Source: Grammothele lineata (lineage: Eukaryota > Basidiomycota > Agaricomycetes > Polyporales > Polyporaceae). From it: DNA of 64,000 nt. The notes under the pieces were generated by a model. It ran no database searches. It had not been told where the DNA came from and saw nothing but the letters and a program-made list of their open reading frames with translations. This document shows positions 12,392 to 25,375 of this stretch, one piece after another. Position 1 is the first letter of the stretch. Each line of letters begins with the position of its first letter. The DNA lies in NCBI GenBank assembly GCA_002150815.3, contig NDFF03000371.1, positions 1 through 64,000 on the forward strand, read 5' to 3'. Made by a program: the position numbers and the translations under genes.

Positions 12392-14072
12392 GTTAGATTT
12401 GTGAGACTTTGTAATTACTATAATCTGTTCTGCTCCTTAATCAGAGTCACCTCAACACACTTCTCTTCGACACAACCTGGGTCCGGACAGATAACGTACG
12501 CGTAGAAACCCCTTTGTTGCCGCATTCATTTTCACATCAAGCATATCTCCGGGTTCCTTCGCCACACCAGGTTCGCTTAGGAAGACACCATTCTTCCACA
12601 AAAACGTAACCGGCACTCATGCAACGTGTCTCAATCGTCCAAAAATCGCACACAAGGAAACTTCGGAAAACTGATATGACATTGCAGTAAATACAGGTAG
12701 ATGTAGATATCCATCAGACATACACCCGGCTCGCTGGCTCATCGCGACCTGACTCCGAAGAGACAGGCCACAGACGTGCCAAACGTCCTCGCGACCGCAT
12801 GAAGCGGCCATGTGCTCGGTTATACGAGCGGGCGCTGGTGTCATCGACTGGATATGAAGGATGTGGCATGTGTAAACATGCGAGACTCGAGTTAGTACCT
12901 ATAAAATAGATCCTAGCTGAGTATGTTCTAAGGAAACAATGAAGCAATGGGGTGGGCTTATATGCGGCGGTGAGTTTAGGGCAGGCTGCGAAAACTAGAT
13001 GGTCCGTGCGCGGAAGGGCGGGATGGCTCAGTTTGGCAAGAACCGACGCTGCTGTAAGCGCTTATGGAGACCGGCTGCGACGTCGCGGGTCGTGCACGTC
13101 GAACTTGACCACTCATGAGCGTTGCTTCTGGGTCTTTCCCTGCACTGTCTGTGCGTACCACTTGACACATGTATGTCCGGTAGCTCTTGAGGTTATTTGC
13201 TACCTGCACTCATAGCAACGATATGTCACAGTAGTTCTTGTGTTGCGTTTACCTCTAGTTACGACGGGTAATTTGGCAACACGACTCCTCGTCACCGTGA
13301 GGGCTGCTCCGACTCGGAGACGTGTCATTGACAGACCTTATCGGATATTAGCAACGGCGACGGTTATTGAACTTACCGCCAGTGCATGAGGGGTCGCTTC
13401 CTGGTTTACATGTAGTTAATGAAGTTCGGCGCGGCTGGGAAGCGAAAACGAGGCCGAACCTCTTCCCACGTTGCTCACCCGGGCAGCATTTTTACTTGCT
13501 GAACTGTTCCGGAGCCCCCTGGTAACGTCTACATCCTTTGTCTATAATACTAAGAATCCCGACTACAGCCAGGAGTGTCCAAACGCGTTCCGCGAGAGTC
13601 GGAGCGTTATTCTTTTGTCAAGCTTCTTGACCACATCGTAGGAATCTGTCGCGCTGACTTCTTTATACCCACGTGGACGACGACTTCGTGGAGGGGCGGG
13701 AAACATGCAGACAACGTTCTGCTCACGGGGACAAGACCGTCCAAATTCGTCCTCCTCGCGGCCAGGGCACGAGCGCCCATGATATCTCGATGGAGCCGGT
13801 CTTTTTTGTTTTACAGAAATCGACTAGGCCCAAGCCATGTTACCTGGAGATGTGCTTTTGTTCTTTGCTAGTCCGGTAAGTCGCGCTCCTGGATCGCTGT
13901 GGACCCACAAACCTGTTTATATGTCGAGGCATGCGCAGGCCTCGGGGACCCAGTTCTGTGCCTATCGCTCCCGCGCTGTGCGCCGCGAGTTCTCCTCCCA
14001 CCCTTTCTCCGGAACCTCACCCGTCCCGCACCATACACGGACGCTTCTCCCGAGCTGACTACTCACGACACG
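12392..14072. other. Long intergenic region without recognised genes
   Basis: About 1.7 kb with only short open frames. An A-box-like stretch (TGGCTCAGTTTGG near 13022-13036) was noted but no tRNA fold or B box follows. The frame open upstream of 14073 has no ATG at its start, so it is treated as leader. Confidence 0.4.
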
Positions 14073-16510
14073 ATGGCTGGCCTCTCCGCCTTGGACCCGA
14101 TCCTCGTCGTCGCTTCACCCACATCCTCTCATTTCACCAGCGACACTCTCCGGTCTTCTTCCTTCTGGGACTGCGCTCTTCTCCAACCCGCGCGGGGCGG
14201 CTCGGTATCAATCTTCACTACACCTAGCCCGGGGGACCTCGGCAAGCAAGAGGCGACAAGCGACGTAGCGTTATGCGAGGCGCGCCGCAGGCTCTCAGAC
14301 ATCCTCGGTCTTGCGTATGAGCATTCTTCATCCTACGTCAAGTCTCCGCCACTTCTCTCGCCGCTCGATCTAGTGTCACAAGATCACCCAGAGTTCTCCT
14401 TTGACCGATCGACATCCACTTCACCCCCACTGCGACACACCATGCCCCCTCACGGACACCCTCATAGCCAGCGGTCCAAGACCCCGCGATCGTCTTTTCG
14501 ATACCGCCAGCGTACGCCCAAGTCGACCTTATCGCGCTCCTTCCGGGTCGCCGCGCCGGCGCCTCGAATGCCGCTCGCCGCAGTCCTCCAAAGTTGGGCT
14601 GCACGCGAGTCGCAGGATGCGCAACAAGGAGATGCTGGAGCGACCGACGCGATGGAAGTCGATGCGGAGCCTACGGGATACGGCTACTACAGAGATGAGT
14701 TCGAGATGGGGAGTCCCCAGGCGCGGCCGCGAGCGCGGGGACTGGGGCTGCTGCTGGGTTTCGGCCAGTCGCCAGAGGGACGATCCCAGCCTCGCGCCGG
14801 GCACGCGCAGAGCCAGGAACCTTCGCACTCGCACGACTCGCAAGCGCGAACGAAGTACTCCCGGCGCTTGCGACGCATTGCGCCCGCGCCCCTTCATCTT
14901 GCTCCGGCCACACCCCGCCATGCACCCTACACGCTCGCGCGTGATACCGCGGCGGCGATGTCTCCGCGCGGCGGGTGCGCGGATCCTTCTCCTAGCTTCT
15001 GCGACCGTCCCAAAGACAGCTCCGGTCTCCCACCCTACACATCCGAGCCTGAACCTACGGACATACCTAGCATCGACCTCTCGGCGTCACCTCGCTCTCC
15101 GCGAAACATATTCTCCAACGCGATCTCAACCATGACGTCCCGTCTTCGCGCGAGGACGAAGTCAATCACTTCACCGACATCATTCTTCTTCCCACCCCAT
15201 GAGCATATGCCTAATGACAGAGAACCACCGAACTATAGAGACACGAATTTCGACGCGACAAGCCCAAACTCAAATTCAGCTTCATACGGTATACAAACAA
15301 ATCCTACACATATCGATGCTGACCCAGACGTCTCCTACGTTGACGTCGACATGCTCTCTTGGCGGCGCTCCATCTCGCGCGCGCTCGATAGCCCCCTCTC
15401 ACCCGCGCACCCATACACATATACGCCCAAGTCTACGCACCAAGCGCCCATACCCATCCCTGCGCTTGTTCCTTCGGCATTCCAATCTCTTCCGGAGAAT
15501 GAGAACGTGCCTCCGCTGAGCCCGACTACGCTCGGAGTACCCCCGCCCATGCGGCGCAGAGACGCGGTGCCCCTCCCTGACTCCGCAGTGTTTCCTCCCG
15601 GGTCTCCGGGAACCGCCCACTGGGATTGGGACGGCGACCACGGTGCGCGCGCTGACCTGCGGCTGGATCTCGACGCAGAAGACCTCGCGCAGCGCGCGGA
15701 GAAGTGTGCGGAAGCCATCGCGCGCGCATCTTTCGTGAGTTATCTTCACCGGTGCGCTGGTGTGTGGTTGTACTAACCGCACGGGGACGCACAACCAGTC
15801 TTTGCGCTCATGCAGTTTGCTCAAGGACCCTGAAGCGCTAGCGGCTCTATGTGAGCGGTTAAGGCTAGGGTTCGGCGCGGTACGGCGCGCGCTCGACGGA
15901 ACGCCAACCGACTTCCTCGTCAACGGCCACGGCACGATGGACACGCGCAGGGTGTGGTACACGAAACACTGCAAGATTATCTTTTCCCTCGACAGGTACG
16001 CCGCGTTCCCACCGTATGACATGTCCGTGGGCATACAGGGGCTCACCGCTGCGCGCTCGCAGGAACTTAAGCCAGTTCTACCTACTGGCACACCAGATCG
16101 CGGAGCGCCCACCGCGGATACACAGACTCGGCCCTATCGTCGAGAAGCTGGAGACGTACGAAATCAAGTTTGCGGACCTGGCGCGCCGGATCTCGGTTCG
16201 TTCTGTTCCCGTTCCCACCTCTTCCACATTGCTTCACGTCGGACTCATTTGTTATATTGAACAGCTGTCCCACGAGCGACTGCGGGCACTGGACCTCCGC
16301 GCCGCACACAGAGCGGAGAGCATAAGGAGAGAGGAAGGCCGTGCGCGCCGAATGACAATTCGCGAGGAACTACGGCGCGTCCGTGGAACGATCCGCGCTA
16401 TGCGCCAGCGCTTGAATACGAAAGATGGAGAGGGCCTCGATGCAGGCGACGAGGGGGTAGCCCGAGCAGGCCGTGGGCGTGATAGGCACAAGTGGTGGAC
16501 AGGGGGCTAA
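14073..16510 (+). CDS. Ser/Pro-rich protein with C-terminal coiled coil, unknown function
   Basis: No named family is recognised. Four exons (14073-15734, 15799-15995, 16063-16195, 16265-16510) join with GT-AG borders and compatible phases to give about 745 residues. The ATG at 14073 (MAGLSALDPILVVASP) is the first good start. Residues 1-530 are Ser/Pro/Arg-rich and probably disordered, with many SP/TP sites. From about residue 540 the protein becomes ordered: LALRCERL-like helix (ALCERLRLGFGAVRRALDG), a FLVNGHGTMDTRRVWYTKHC segment, FYLLAHQIAERPPRIHRLG, then a long Arg/Glu-rich helix (residues about 655-725, with RAESIRREEGRARRM) typical of a coiled coil. A cytosolic or nuclear structural or regulatory role is possible; nothing in the neighbourhood refines this. 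Confidence 0.7.
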
Positions 16511-17037
16511 CGTCTCATAGTGTGAACGCCGGAGCGGCTGATGGGTGTGATGATAACCACAACAGTAACGACCACACGACTTCGGGGGTGCGCGGCCGTA
16601 GGGCCTCGAACCGAAGTCAACGACCTTCTTGGAATATTGTATCCGCAAGTCGCATGTGTAGCATTATGACGTCCATCACAAGTGTACACTTCCACACCAC
16701 TCAATCACCGTTCACCGCTGCTACCCCTACGAATTCCAATGAGAACGCAACCGGACGGTCACGTACAGGATCAGCCCCAGGAAGCCCCTTGATCAGTCGA
16801 GAGTTCTGAGAACAGTTGCGCCGATGTGTCTGAGACTGGCTGTAAAACCTAGAGGCCTTGAGACGCAATTCTCATGCGCGAATAACTGTTGCTACCTGCA
16901 CGTCAGAAGGGAGAACCAGGAGGTTTAAGCTCTGATGATGCGTTGCATTCGATACAAGCTTCTGACATGGATAGATACGTCTCTGGCAGTCGGAACAACT
17001 ACAACTTCGAGTCCAGTAAAAGACACAGCCCTACTTT
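16511..17037. other. Intergenic region between convergent genes
   Basis: Lies between the 3' ends of the coiled-coil gene (plus) and the ABCG transporter (minus). It shows only short frames without family features and probably holds both 3' untranslated regions. Confidence 0.4.
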
Positions 17038-19470
17038 CTACCGCTTCTTGAGCGCGAGAACGATGAAAAGAAGAACGCGGTACACCAGCGCAATGATGAG
17101 CAAGATACACGCGTAGAGAGGAAAAGAGATGCCATCGATGCCGAGCGACTGTCCGAGGCATCGGCGTTAGTCATGGTTTGACGGTATAGCGGGATTACAG
17201 GGAGAACTAACCTGGAGTACGTCCTCGCCCTTCAATGCGCACTCGCCTTGGGCCACCAACGAACTCGGGTAGTCGCAGAAGCAGCTTCCGTCCGCCAGCG
17301 TTTGACAGGCAAATGTGAGCTCATTGAAATCGTTATAGACCAACAGGTCGAACGCGTACGTCTACACGCCAACACGTCAGGGACACCACAGAGAAGTCGG
17401 ATGTGGTTGGAACGTACCTGGAAGTCGATGAAATGCGCCCAGTAGTACCAGAAGCGTGGTAGGTTCACAGCCTTGATGAAGTATCCTCCAACGCACATCC
17501 AGAACCCGTTCAAGAACGACGCCAGGGCCAGGGACGCGACGAAGATGGGAATAGCAGCCGCCACCACCGCACTCTGCGCCTCCGCTGTGTACACCGCCAG
17601 ATAGAGAATCGCCAGGAAGCGAAAGAACGCCGTGCCTCCGGGATGGAGTCCGATCGACCAGTAGCATAGCACCGCAAACAGCAGCGCGCACACGAACAGG
17701 TACGGGAGCGTGACGATGGAGTTGGCGAGCACGTACGGGCCGGGGCCGTACTGGCCGTTGAGGCGCTCGCGGACGAACACCTGGCGTTCCTCGAGGAAGG
17801 CGGGGATACCGGCGACGGACATGAACCCGAGGAAGGCGACCGAGAAGAAATGGACGGAGAGGCGGTCGTTCTGAGAGAGACGAGTGTAAGGCGGTGGCCG
17901 TTTCGCGAACGAGATAGTCACATACCACTTTCGCCGAGGTCTGAGGAAGATTGACCCAAACGGTCGCAAGTAACACACCCATACCCACTGTGAAAGCCAT
18001 CAGTATATACAGCTTTCAGACCAGGTAAATGAATTACTCACGGTACATGCCCAATCGGACGCCGTACGCGAGCAAGTTCCGGCTGTAGTTGATCCAGTTC
18101 CGAACGATGAGGTACCACGTCCGCGATAGGCCAACCTTGAATCCTTGAACGTACTGGCCTTTCCGCGTGAACGAGGGGCTGTCTTCATTCTTGCTGGCGG
18201 CTTCAAGCCGATGCACACCGGGATACCGCGCAGCGTACTGGGTCCAAGAGTCTTCAAGCCTCTGAACGTGCCCGGCTACCTCCTCGGTATTACGGATGAA
18301 ATCGGTGTTGACGACGTCAAGAGCGTGATCTGAGGGGTTTCCGTGGAGGGGCACTGGGTGATTAAGACCCTCGTCGAGGTACGTCGCAAGGCGATCTGGT
18401 GGGAGTGCGGCCGTCAGAGCAGAGGCATTCGGGTCGCGAGAGGAGATCCGCACCGATGGGGCCATAATAGACCTGTCGGCCCTGAGCCAGGAGGAGAAGT
18501 TTGTCGAACAGGGAGAAAGTCTCCCAGTTCGGCTGATGGATCGTCGCGATCACAATGACTCCATGACGTTGGGCAAAGTTCTTGACTGGGGTAGGTGAAT
18601 TGATTAATTTGTATTGTGTCATATATCATTGGACTTACTCGCTGCGATGACCTCGACACTTGTGCGAGAGTCCAAACCACTGGTGGGTTCGTCGAGGAAG
18701 AGGATGCGAGGTAGTGTAACCAGAGACGCGCCAATTGTAACTCGCCGTTTCTGCCCGCCAGATACGCCACGCTGGATGGGAGTGCCGATGCGGTTGTGCG
18801 TGACATCTGTCAACCCAAGATCACGGATGGTTTCTTCGACGCGAGCGTGGATAATATCAGTGGGCGTCGATGGATCGAGACTGGAACGATGCAATGAACT
18901 ATCAGCCCAAATACGGCTCGTCAGCGATGGTTACCTACCTGAGCCGGGCTGAGAAGTAGATGGTTTCCTGAACGGTGAGAACGCCCAGGAGAGCATCGCT
19001 TTGTTCCACATAAGACGCCAAAGCCTTCATGTCGAACGCTTCTTCGCCGTTCACGGTCACCTAACGGCCTTCCATACGTGAACGACACGATGAACAAAAG
19101 TTGTGGGCTCACCTTGCCACTTTCTGCCGAACTGCGCCGAGACAGGACGTCTAAGAATGTGGACTTCCCAGCGCCCGAAGGTCCCATCACTGCTTGATTT
19201 GTCAGCGAACTGCTCAGATGGAAAACGCCACGATTCCCTGAATGCGAACGACGAAGCTAACCTGCAAGCATCTCGCCAGATGCGACTTCACCATAAATCC
19301 CCCGAAGAATCGTCTTCGTTTTCACGGCGTACGACAGCTCTTGCCACCGAAGTGTTAACCGTTGCAGGGCCTTGAGCTCCGTGGAGCACTAGATGGAACG
19401 TCATGAATAAGGGGAGAGTACTGGTACAAGAGAAAGGATAAAAAAGTACCTCTTCGTCGATAATAGACAT
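17038..19470 (-). CDS. ABCG-family half-transporter (White/ABCG2 type)
   Basis: An ATP-driven exporter or lipid transporter of the ABCG half-size class, with nucleotide-binding domain first and six membrane helices after. The ATG at 19468-19470 starts a short first exon (MSIIDEE), followed by LRWQELSYAVKTKTILRG. Walker A is GPSGAGKST, the signature is VSGGQKRR, Walker B is ILFLDEPTSGLD, and the H-loop is IATIHQP. Membrane helices run from GMGVLLATVW to the final LFFIVLALKKR before the stop at 17038. The ECL-type cysteine-rich loop (CQTLADGSCFCDYP) precedes the last helix. Half-transporters need to dimerise. About nine exons, all readable without frame breaks. The substrate is unknown. Divergent from the aminotransferase gene across about 1.4 kb. 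Confidence 0.88.
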
Positions 19471-20859
19471 GGTGCACTGACTGAAGGATACAAAAAGAGG
19501 AAGAGGATGGAGTCCTGGATCTGACGCCTGAGCTTGCTTGAGCTTAAGTCCTTCCGGGGCCCTCGATCATGATGACACGCCGAACATTCCGCGTATGCTG
19601 GGCAGAGCCTCCCCGTGATAACATGCTTGGTACGACGCCTGGAGGAGGGCGCCACTAGTGGATATGAATTCCGATATTCAATCCGCACGAGCGCTATGCT
19701 GACACCGCCGAGCCACCGGAGAACACGTACCCCGTTGACGGGCGCGAAGTATCCGACGAAATGGCACAGGTGATGTTAAAGGCGCCGAGGGGTTTTCCGA
19801 ATACGCAGACTCTTCGTTAGATCGCACAGGTAGGAGGGTCCCTTGCTACGATCGTACCTCATGTTGCTTCCACTGGCAGTGCCATAGGGTTCGAATTCAG
19901 GCGATTTACGCCTTGTCATTGGTCATAAAACCCGGTTCTCCCTCTGGAAGAGTTTGACCAATTATTGAGTAGGTCGTAAAGTGCAAGAGCGGTTGGGCGC
20001 TGAGCAGCCGGGGCGGGCGAGGAAGGGCGAGGTGGAGGTGCTCAACATAGCGCATGCCGGCGGCGTAGCCTAAGGTCTAGGGCGGCCTCTCGGCTCCGAA
20101 TTCGACGCGGTTCAACATGGCAGGCGCTTGATTAAATAGTTGACGCCCATCGGTGCCCCGCGCGTCGGCGCGCGTCTCTTTGAAGTTCAACTGGTTCATG
20201 CGATAAACGCAGCTTCTTCCTGTTCTGGACAATTCGGAATGTTCTCCTGGCGATGGTGCGTGAATACAATATCCCATGTGCGGAATAACAAACGCTCACA
20301 GATATTGTGCTGAAATAGACACGGAACAAGAGATTGACATTGAACAGCGCTGAGACGTTCGTGACTTGCACCGCCCATGTTTGCTGACCAGCACATTCGA
20401 CAGTTTGAAGCACTGTCAAACTCTCGGCTATCTGCCTGCCATCGTCTAATATGCGTTTGAGCAGAGACAGACGTTGACATTCATTATCTGTTTTAGCATA
20501 GAATAGGCATAGAGCGTGAGTTCGCGAGGTTTCCGGGAGTCTAGGGACGCCCAGGTTACGCATTAAACCGCGTCGAATCTCGATGCCGTGACATGTGGCC
20601 TTCGCCCCACTGTCCTTCTCTGGTAGACTAAGACTAAAGTGGGTTTTCAGCGCCCTTTATGCATACTAGTGTGGCTGATACGGTTTGTCTCCGTTCTACA
20701 CAGGGTAACACCACGAGCGCGCCGAAATGCGAGAGTCATGATCTCTCCTTACAACGGGGCGATATTCCCCGGCCTGAGCATATAAATACGAGGCGTTGGT
20801 ACTCAGCGATTGTGTCAACACGCTCTCGTACCTATTCGCATTTTTTCTATCTCAAGACC
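19471..20859. other. Divergent intergenic region
   Basis: About 1.4 kb shared by the minus-strand ABCG gene and the plus-strand aminotransferase. No protein-coding signal is supported. Promoters for both must lie here; only the right-hand one has an obvious TATA box. Confidence 0.4.
20781..20788 (+). promoter_or_regulatory. TATA box of aminotransferase gene
   Basis: TATAAATA lies 72-79 bases upstream of the ATG at 20860. An alternative in-frame ATG at 20659 lies upstream of this box, which argues for translation from 20860. Confidence 0.55.
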
Positions 20860-23256
20860 ATGGGCAGCTCACATTCTCACTACGTCCACCCCTCGGCCCT
20901 CGCTCAGCCTCATCATCAACACCAAGCCGTACCCCCTCCCATTCGTCACAAGAAGTCGCGCTCACTCGTCACCTTCACGCTCGGCTGCATCTCCAACGCT
21001 AACCTCCTTCAAGACCCGCTTCTGCTTCAATATGACTCGTCGGCCAGCGACCGAGGCGAGAAGGACGACATTCCAGGCCCTCCACCTGTCTATACGCTAT
21101 CTCATTTCTCCGACCTCCCCCCGGATGACCCCTTCTTTGTCGCCTTTCGCAGATTCCTCAAGCAATATCCGCAATACCAGCCCACTTGGCCAGTCGATGC
21201 CCTTCGACGCACGGAGTTCTCGAGAGTCGACCGCGCTGGTGAAACATATGTCGACTACATGGGCGGCGCATTGTATCCGGAGAGCCTTGTCAAGGCCCAT
21301 TCCAGGTTCTTACAGCAAAATGTGCTCGGAAACACGCATTCCGTGAATAACTCGTGAGTCCCTTCTCCCGTAGTCCGGCTTTGTGTGTTGTAGACCGTGT
21401 GCGCTTGTTCTCATCATTTCCGATCCACGAGTCGGGATTTGACACTATCCCCATCTAAGCAATCTTCTGTTCCGCGCCGGAGACCACTCGCGGATGGCTC
21501 CTGCACAGATATTCGCACTCACCATACCCGATTCGCTTCTCTGCCTCAGCGGTCTATTTGCAACCATGCCCCCTTTGTCATCACTGATCTCTGACTGAAA
21601 GCCCTACTTTCCAGATCGAAACTGTCGTCTCGGTGTGCAGAAGAAGCTCGACAGTCCGTGCTAGACTTCTTCCGGGCACCTCCAGGATACACTGTTATTT
21701 TCACCTCTAATGCCTCGGGAGCGCTCAAGCTCGTTGGGGAGTCGTTTCCTTTCGCCGAGGGCAGTGCGTACGTTCTTGGAACGGATTCGCACAACAGCGT
21801 TCACGGCATTCGGACATTCGCCACTGCGCGTGGTGCCGCGGTGCACTATATTGAGGCGACAAATGTGGGCGGTGTGGACGTAGATCAGGCCGTGGTACGT
21901 ACGGTTGCGACCTTGTGGTTCAGGATATCTCTGAACTCTATCTTCTGTCCGCAGTCTGTGCTTACCCAGGTCCGGCCTCAAGGCGCTGATGTGCCGCCCT
22001 GTCTCTTCGCGCTCACCGGACAGTCGAACATAACCAACAGCAAGAACCCGCTATCACTCATCCATCGTGCCCAAGAACTGGGTTACGACACACTGCTCGA
22101 CGCCGCCGCTCTCGCTCCGACGTCGGCTTTCTCACTCGCGGAAACTCCCGTAGATGCAATGGCCGTCAGCTTCTACAAGATGTTCGGATTTCCGACAGGC
22201 GTTGGCGCGCTGATTGCTAGAGAAAGTTTTCTCGAGAAGCTCAAGCGGCCCTGGTTCGCGGGAGGAACCGTGGACGTCGTTCAAGCCCCCGGCTCCGTCG
22301 TCACGCTAACCAATGTGATGCATGAACGTTTTGAGGTGAGTGACGGAACGCCTTAGCGTGTTCCTTGGCGGAGCGAAACATTCGCGGAGCACTCGAGTTA
22401 GGATAATTTTCCGCAGCGAGAGTGCGGGCATACGCCAGAAGCCTTTGGTGCACGAGTCTATTGCTCCGGTTGGACGGCCTAGAGGCTAGCTCCGAATATT
22501 TCTCCACTTACTTTGTCATCCCCATTCATTGCATCGGGGTAGCTCCGTAGCTAACATATCCGTTCCCTATAGGACGGCACCATCAACTACGCCCACCTGC
22601 CAGCGATTACGGATGGCATTCGGCTGCTCTCTGCCTACCTGCCTTTCCTTCCTGTGCGGCTCTCAGCGCTCACGCGCCACCTGATTAACTCCTTGGATAC
22701 TCTGAAACACGATGCGAACGGCGGCCCCGTAGTCCGGATTTTGTCACGTCGACCCCAGAAGACAGTCAAAGCCATTGGTGAGCAGTCAGACACCGGCTCT
22801 ACGGTGGCGCTTCTCTTCCTCGATGTGAGTAATCCTGCCCTTCTTGCATCGACGGGTGCCTGTGTCTGATTTGTGATATATCACGTACAGCCTGTGGGCG
22901 AGATGCTTCCGAACTCCTTCATCGAATACGCAGCGACGCGGCACAACATCTCTCTCAGGACAGGTTGTATGTGCAATCCGGGTGGAGCGGCTGCATTGCT
23001 CGATTTAGGAGATGCCATGGCTGCTCTTCCCGAGAACGCCACACTTTGTGCGTTCGAAGAGCACATGGGGCGCGAGCTCGGTGTTGTCCGTATGAGCCTC
23101 GGGCTCGCGAGCGACTTCAGGGATATCTACAAGGTCATTCAGTTCGCTAGCCTTATAGGAAAGGAGGAGGACAGACACAAGCTGTGGCATGATTGGCAAG
23201 CAGAGAAAGCAAATGATCCGGTATGCAAGCGTAATGCTCCAGAGGTATCCGCATAA
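20860..23256 (+). CDS. Class V PLP-dependent aminotransferase, MOCOS-like, without MOSC domain
   Basis: Resembles the N-terminal NifS-like domain of molybdenum cofactor sulfurase, which moves sulfur from cysteine onto a catalytic cysteine. Five exons (20860-21353, about 21616-21895, about 21957-22335, about 22573-22825, about 22891-23256) join in frame. Landmarks: YVDYMGGALYPESLV, NTHSVNNSS, FTSNASGALKLVGE, DSHNSVHGIR, FALTGQSNITNSKNP, DAAALAPTSAFSL, the PLP-lysine motif SFYKMFGFPTGVGALI, and the persulfide-type LRTGCMCNPGG. The protein ends at VSA shortly after the aminotransferase fold, so the C-terminal MOSC domain of true MOCOS enzymes (fungal HxB type) is absent. It may therefore be a dedicated cysteine desulfurase/lyase-like enzyme rather than a full MoCo sulfurase. 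Confidence 0.85.
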
Positions 23257-25375
23257 GACTGTACAATTACTTACTTCCTCCGACCTGCTGTTACGGAACA
23301 CCGTAATAGCCCCGTATAATAATAGCACGCAATATGGTGTAATGGCATCACATAAGAGTATAATGACTAGGAGAATACGTCCGAAATCTGTCTACCCAAG
23401 TTGAATGCACTACTACTATGTGGACTTGTTCGTGGCCCAAGGGGAATCGAAACCGCGCCTCTTCCGGAAATGGCATCCGCAGTTGGGCGGTCCGATTGAG
23501 ACGGCACGTCTGCCACGTGCTTTGCATGTCCATGGCTGCGCTGCGCCATCAGCAAAGTGGTGGCAAACGCGACCTCGCAAGGTCATGTAATATCATCCAC
23601 CGTCCAGTAAGCTCTTGTCCCGTAATGCATTATCCTCCACCAAGCCTGATGTTCATCAGCCGTCCCCCCGCGGTCATGCGTGGTCATGCGACGCGGGCCG
23701 GATGACCGCGCGCGACCACGGCTCAGCGAGCGCGCGACCATTCAGGATCACTACATGACCACCTCCCAGGGTGGATATGGTCTTTCCATGTTCATTTGTG
23801 ATCATGACGCGCGGGCGAGATGGTCATCGCATATCCTGTGCGACCGTTCTCCGGTGCACAGGTGATCATGTGCGAGGGTGCTCATGATCATTGTAGCCCT
23901 AATATATTACCATTTAATGCACGATTCTGGCCGCTGTGCAGGCGTTTCATGCGGGCCACACCAGGCTCAAAATGCGACAAAAATGATTGTATTCCCAGTA
24001 TGCGAGAGAAATACAGGGTGTACATAGGATACTACACTGATATTGCGACGCATACCCCTAAAGAAGACGACGACGACAGAGCACGACATACCTTGGGTAC
24101 TGTATGACCATAGCAGGGATGGCGGCTTTGGGGTCACATGCGCGCAATGGAGGAAGAGACTTACTCGTAGTTCGAGTACCGGCGCCGGGCGAGCACAATT
24201 AGAAAAGATTCAGGGGCTATTATGAGTGGTATAGGCAACCGCACTCACCGAGGTTGAGCCTAAGAGGAAGCACACGAGGGGGGCGGACATCAGAGTGATG
24301 GCCCGAGGCTAGAAGACAAAGCCGTTGGTATAGGGTGAAGGGAGGACATGCAAGACTCAACGCCCCTGGATATATGCGCATATAGTCAACTCACCTGATG
24401 TATGAGCCCAATGCATGGCTCGCAATCTTCATAGACAGGACCAGTAGAGTCCAGATCCGCCAGACTCGGACGCACAGAATGCACAAACTTTCAGCATCTC
24501 TATGCGCCAAGAGAAAGTATAGTGGACGCACCTTTGCATCGGCAAGCCTTTTCCAAGAAGAAAGATTGCCCACAAATGATGACATGGAAGGACTTACCTC
24601 GAGGACGAACTGAGAGCAAATTGCGGGTAAGTTGCAGGAGAGGGGAGGAGATGGACGTTGGACGGAAGGAGAGGAGGCAGAATGGCGGTCTTTATATATC
24701 CCATCCGAGCAGATTGACAGCATGTCAGCATGTCAGGGCAGAGGGTTCTGGAGAACTCAGGCAGGGGCAGAGAGGCAGAGATCGAGCAGAGGCGAGGGAG
24801 GAAAGACACTTCGACGCGTCAACGCGATGACGCGATGACGTCGCGCGCCCTCGTCGCGCGCCCTTGTCGTTGCGCGTCAGTCACCTGATCGTATGCTCGC
24901 GGGGGCCACAGTCAGCCTCTGGCGCACTAATTATGCTATTCAAGTTGAAACAGAGTCGTGTTGATGCCATTGCCTCTAGGGCTTTCTTTTGCTGAGGGGA
25001 AGCCCTCTACTACTAGATATCTGTTGTCTTGCGCGATTTTCCCGATGCACTCGCCGCTATCACTTATACTAATCGAGTGTGATCTTCAAAAACCCCTCAG
25101 CTTTACATGCGGTTACGATTTTATTCATCCTGACCAGGTCTATGATGATCGTACAGGAAGCCGTAATTACCATGAGTATAAAATGCAAGATCATGTTACA
25201 TCTTACGCTACGTGAGATGGCCGTCACGACGTCCGCAGGACAAGGACAGGATCATGCGTGACCACTGGCCGACCTGCGGGACGGGCGGCTATCGTGCGAC
25301 GGTCGCCGGCCCGTCGTGCGCGGTCACTGGTGGTCACTGGTGGTCACCCTTCGTCCGATTTTCACCGTTTCGCTG
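23257..25375. other. Gene-free region preceding CR remnant
   Basis: No gene can be supported. Its larger part (about 23665-25350) is described separately as a possible DNA transposon. The first 400 bases hold only short frames. Confidence 0.45.
23665..25350. mobile_element. Possible non-autonomous DNA transposon with GGTCA-rich ends
   Basis: Both ends of a roughly 1.7 kb, less GC-rich block carry dense clusters of the short word GGTCA/TGACC and its near relatives. At the left are CGGTCATGCGTGGTCATGCG (23671 on), GATGACCGCG, CATGACCACC and TGGTCATCGC; at the right are ATCATGCGTGACCAC (25251 on) and three direct GGTCACTGGT-like units (25322-25347). The left block ACGCGGGCCGGATGACCGCG resembles the reverse complement of the right block CGGTCGCCGGCCCGTCGTGCG, which suggests imperfect inverted ends. 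No transposase frame is seen inside. Homology to a CR gene begins within about 30 bases of the right end. This is a structural guess from repeats alone. Confidence 0.4.

Noticed and set aside
13022..13100. A-box-like TGGCTCAGTTTGG suggesting a second tRNA gene
   Set aside because: No anticodon stem or B box at the expected distance.
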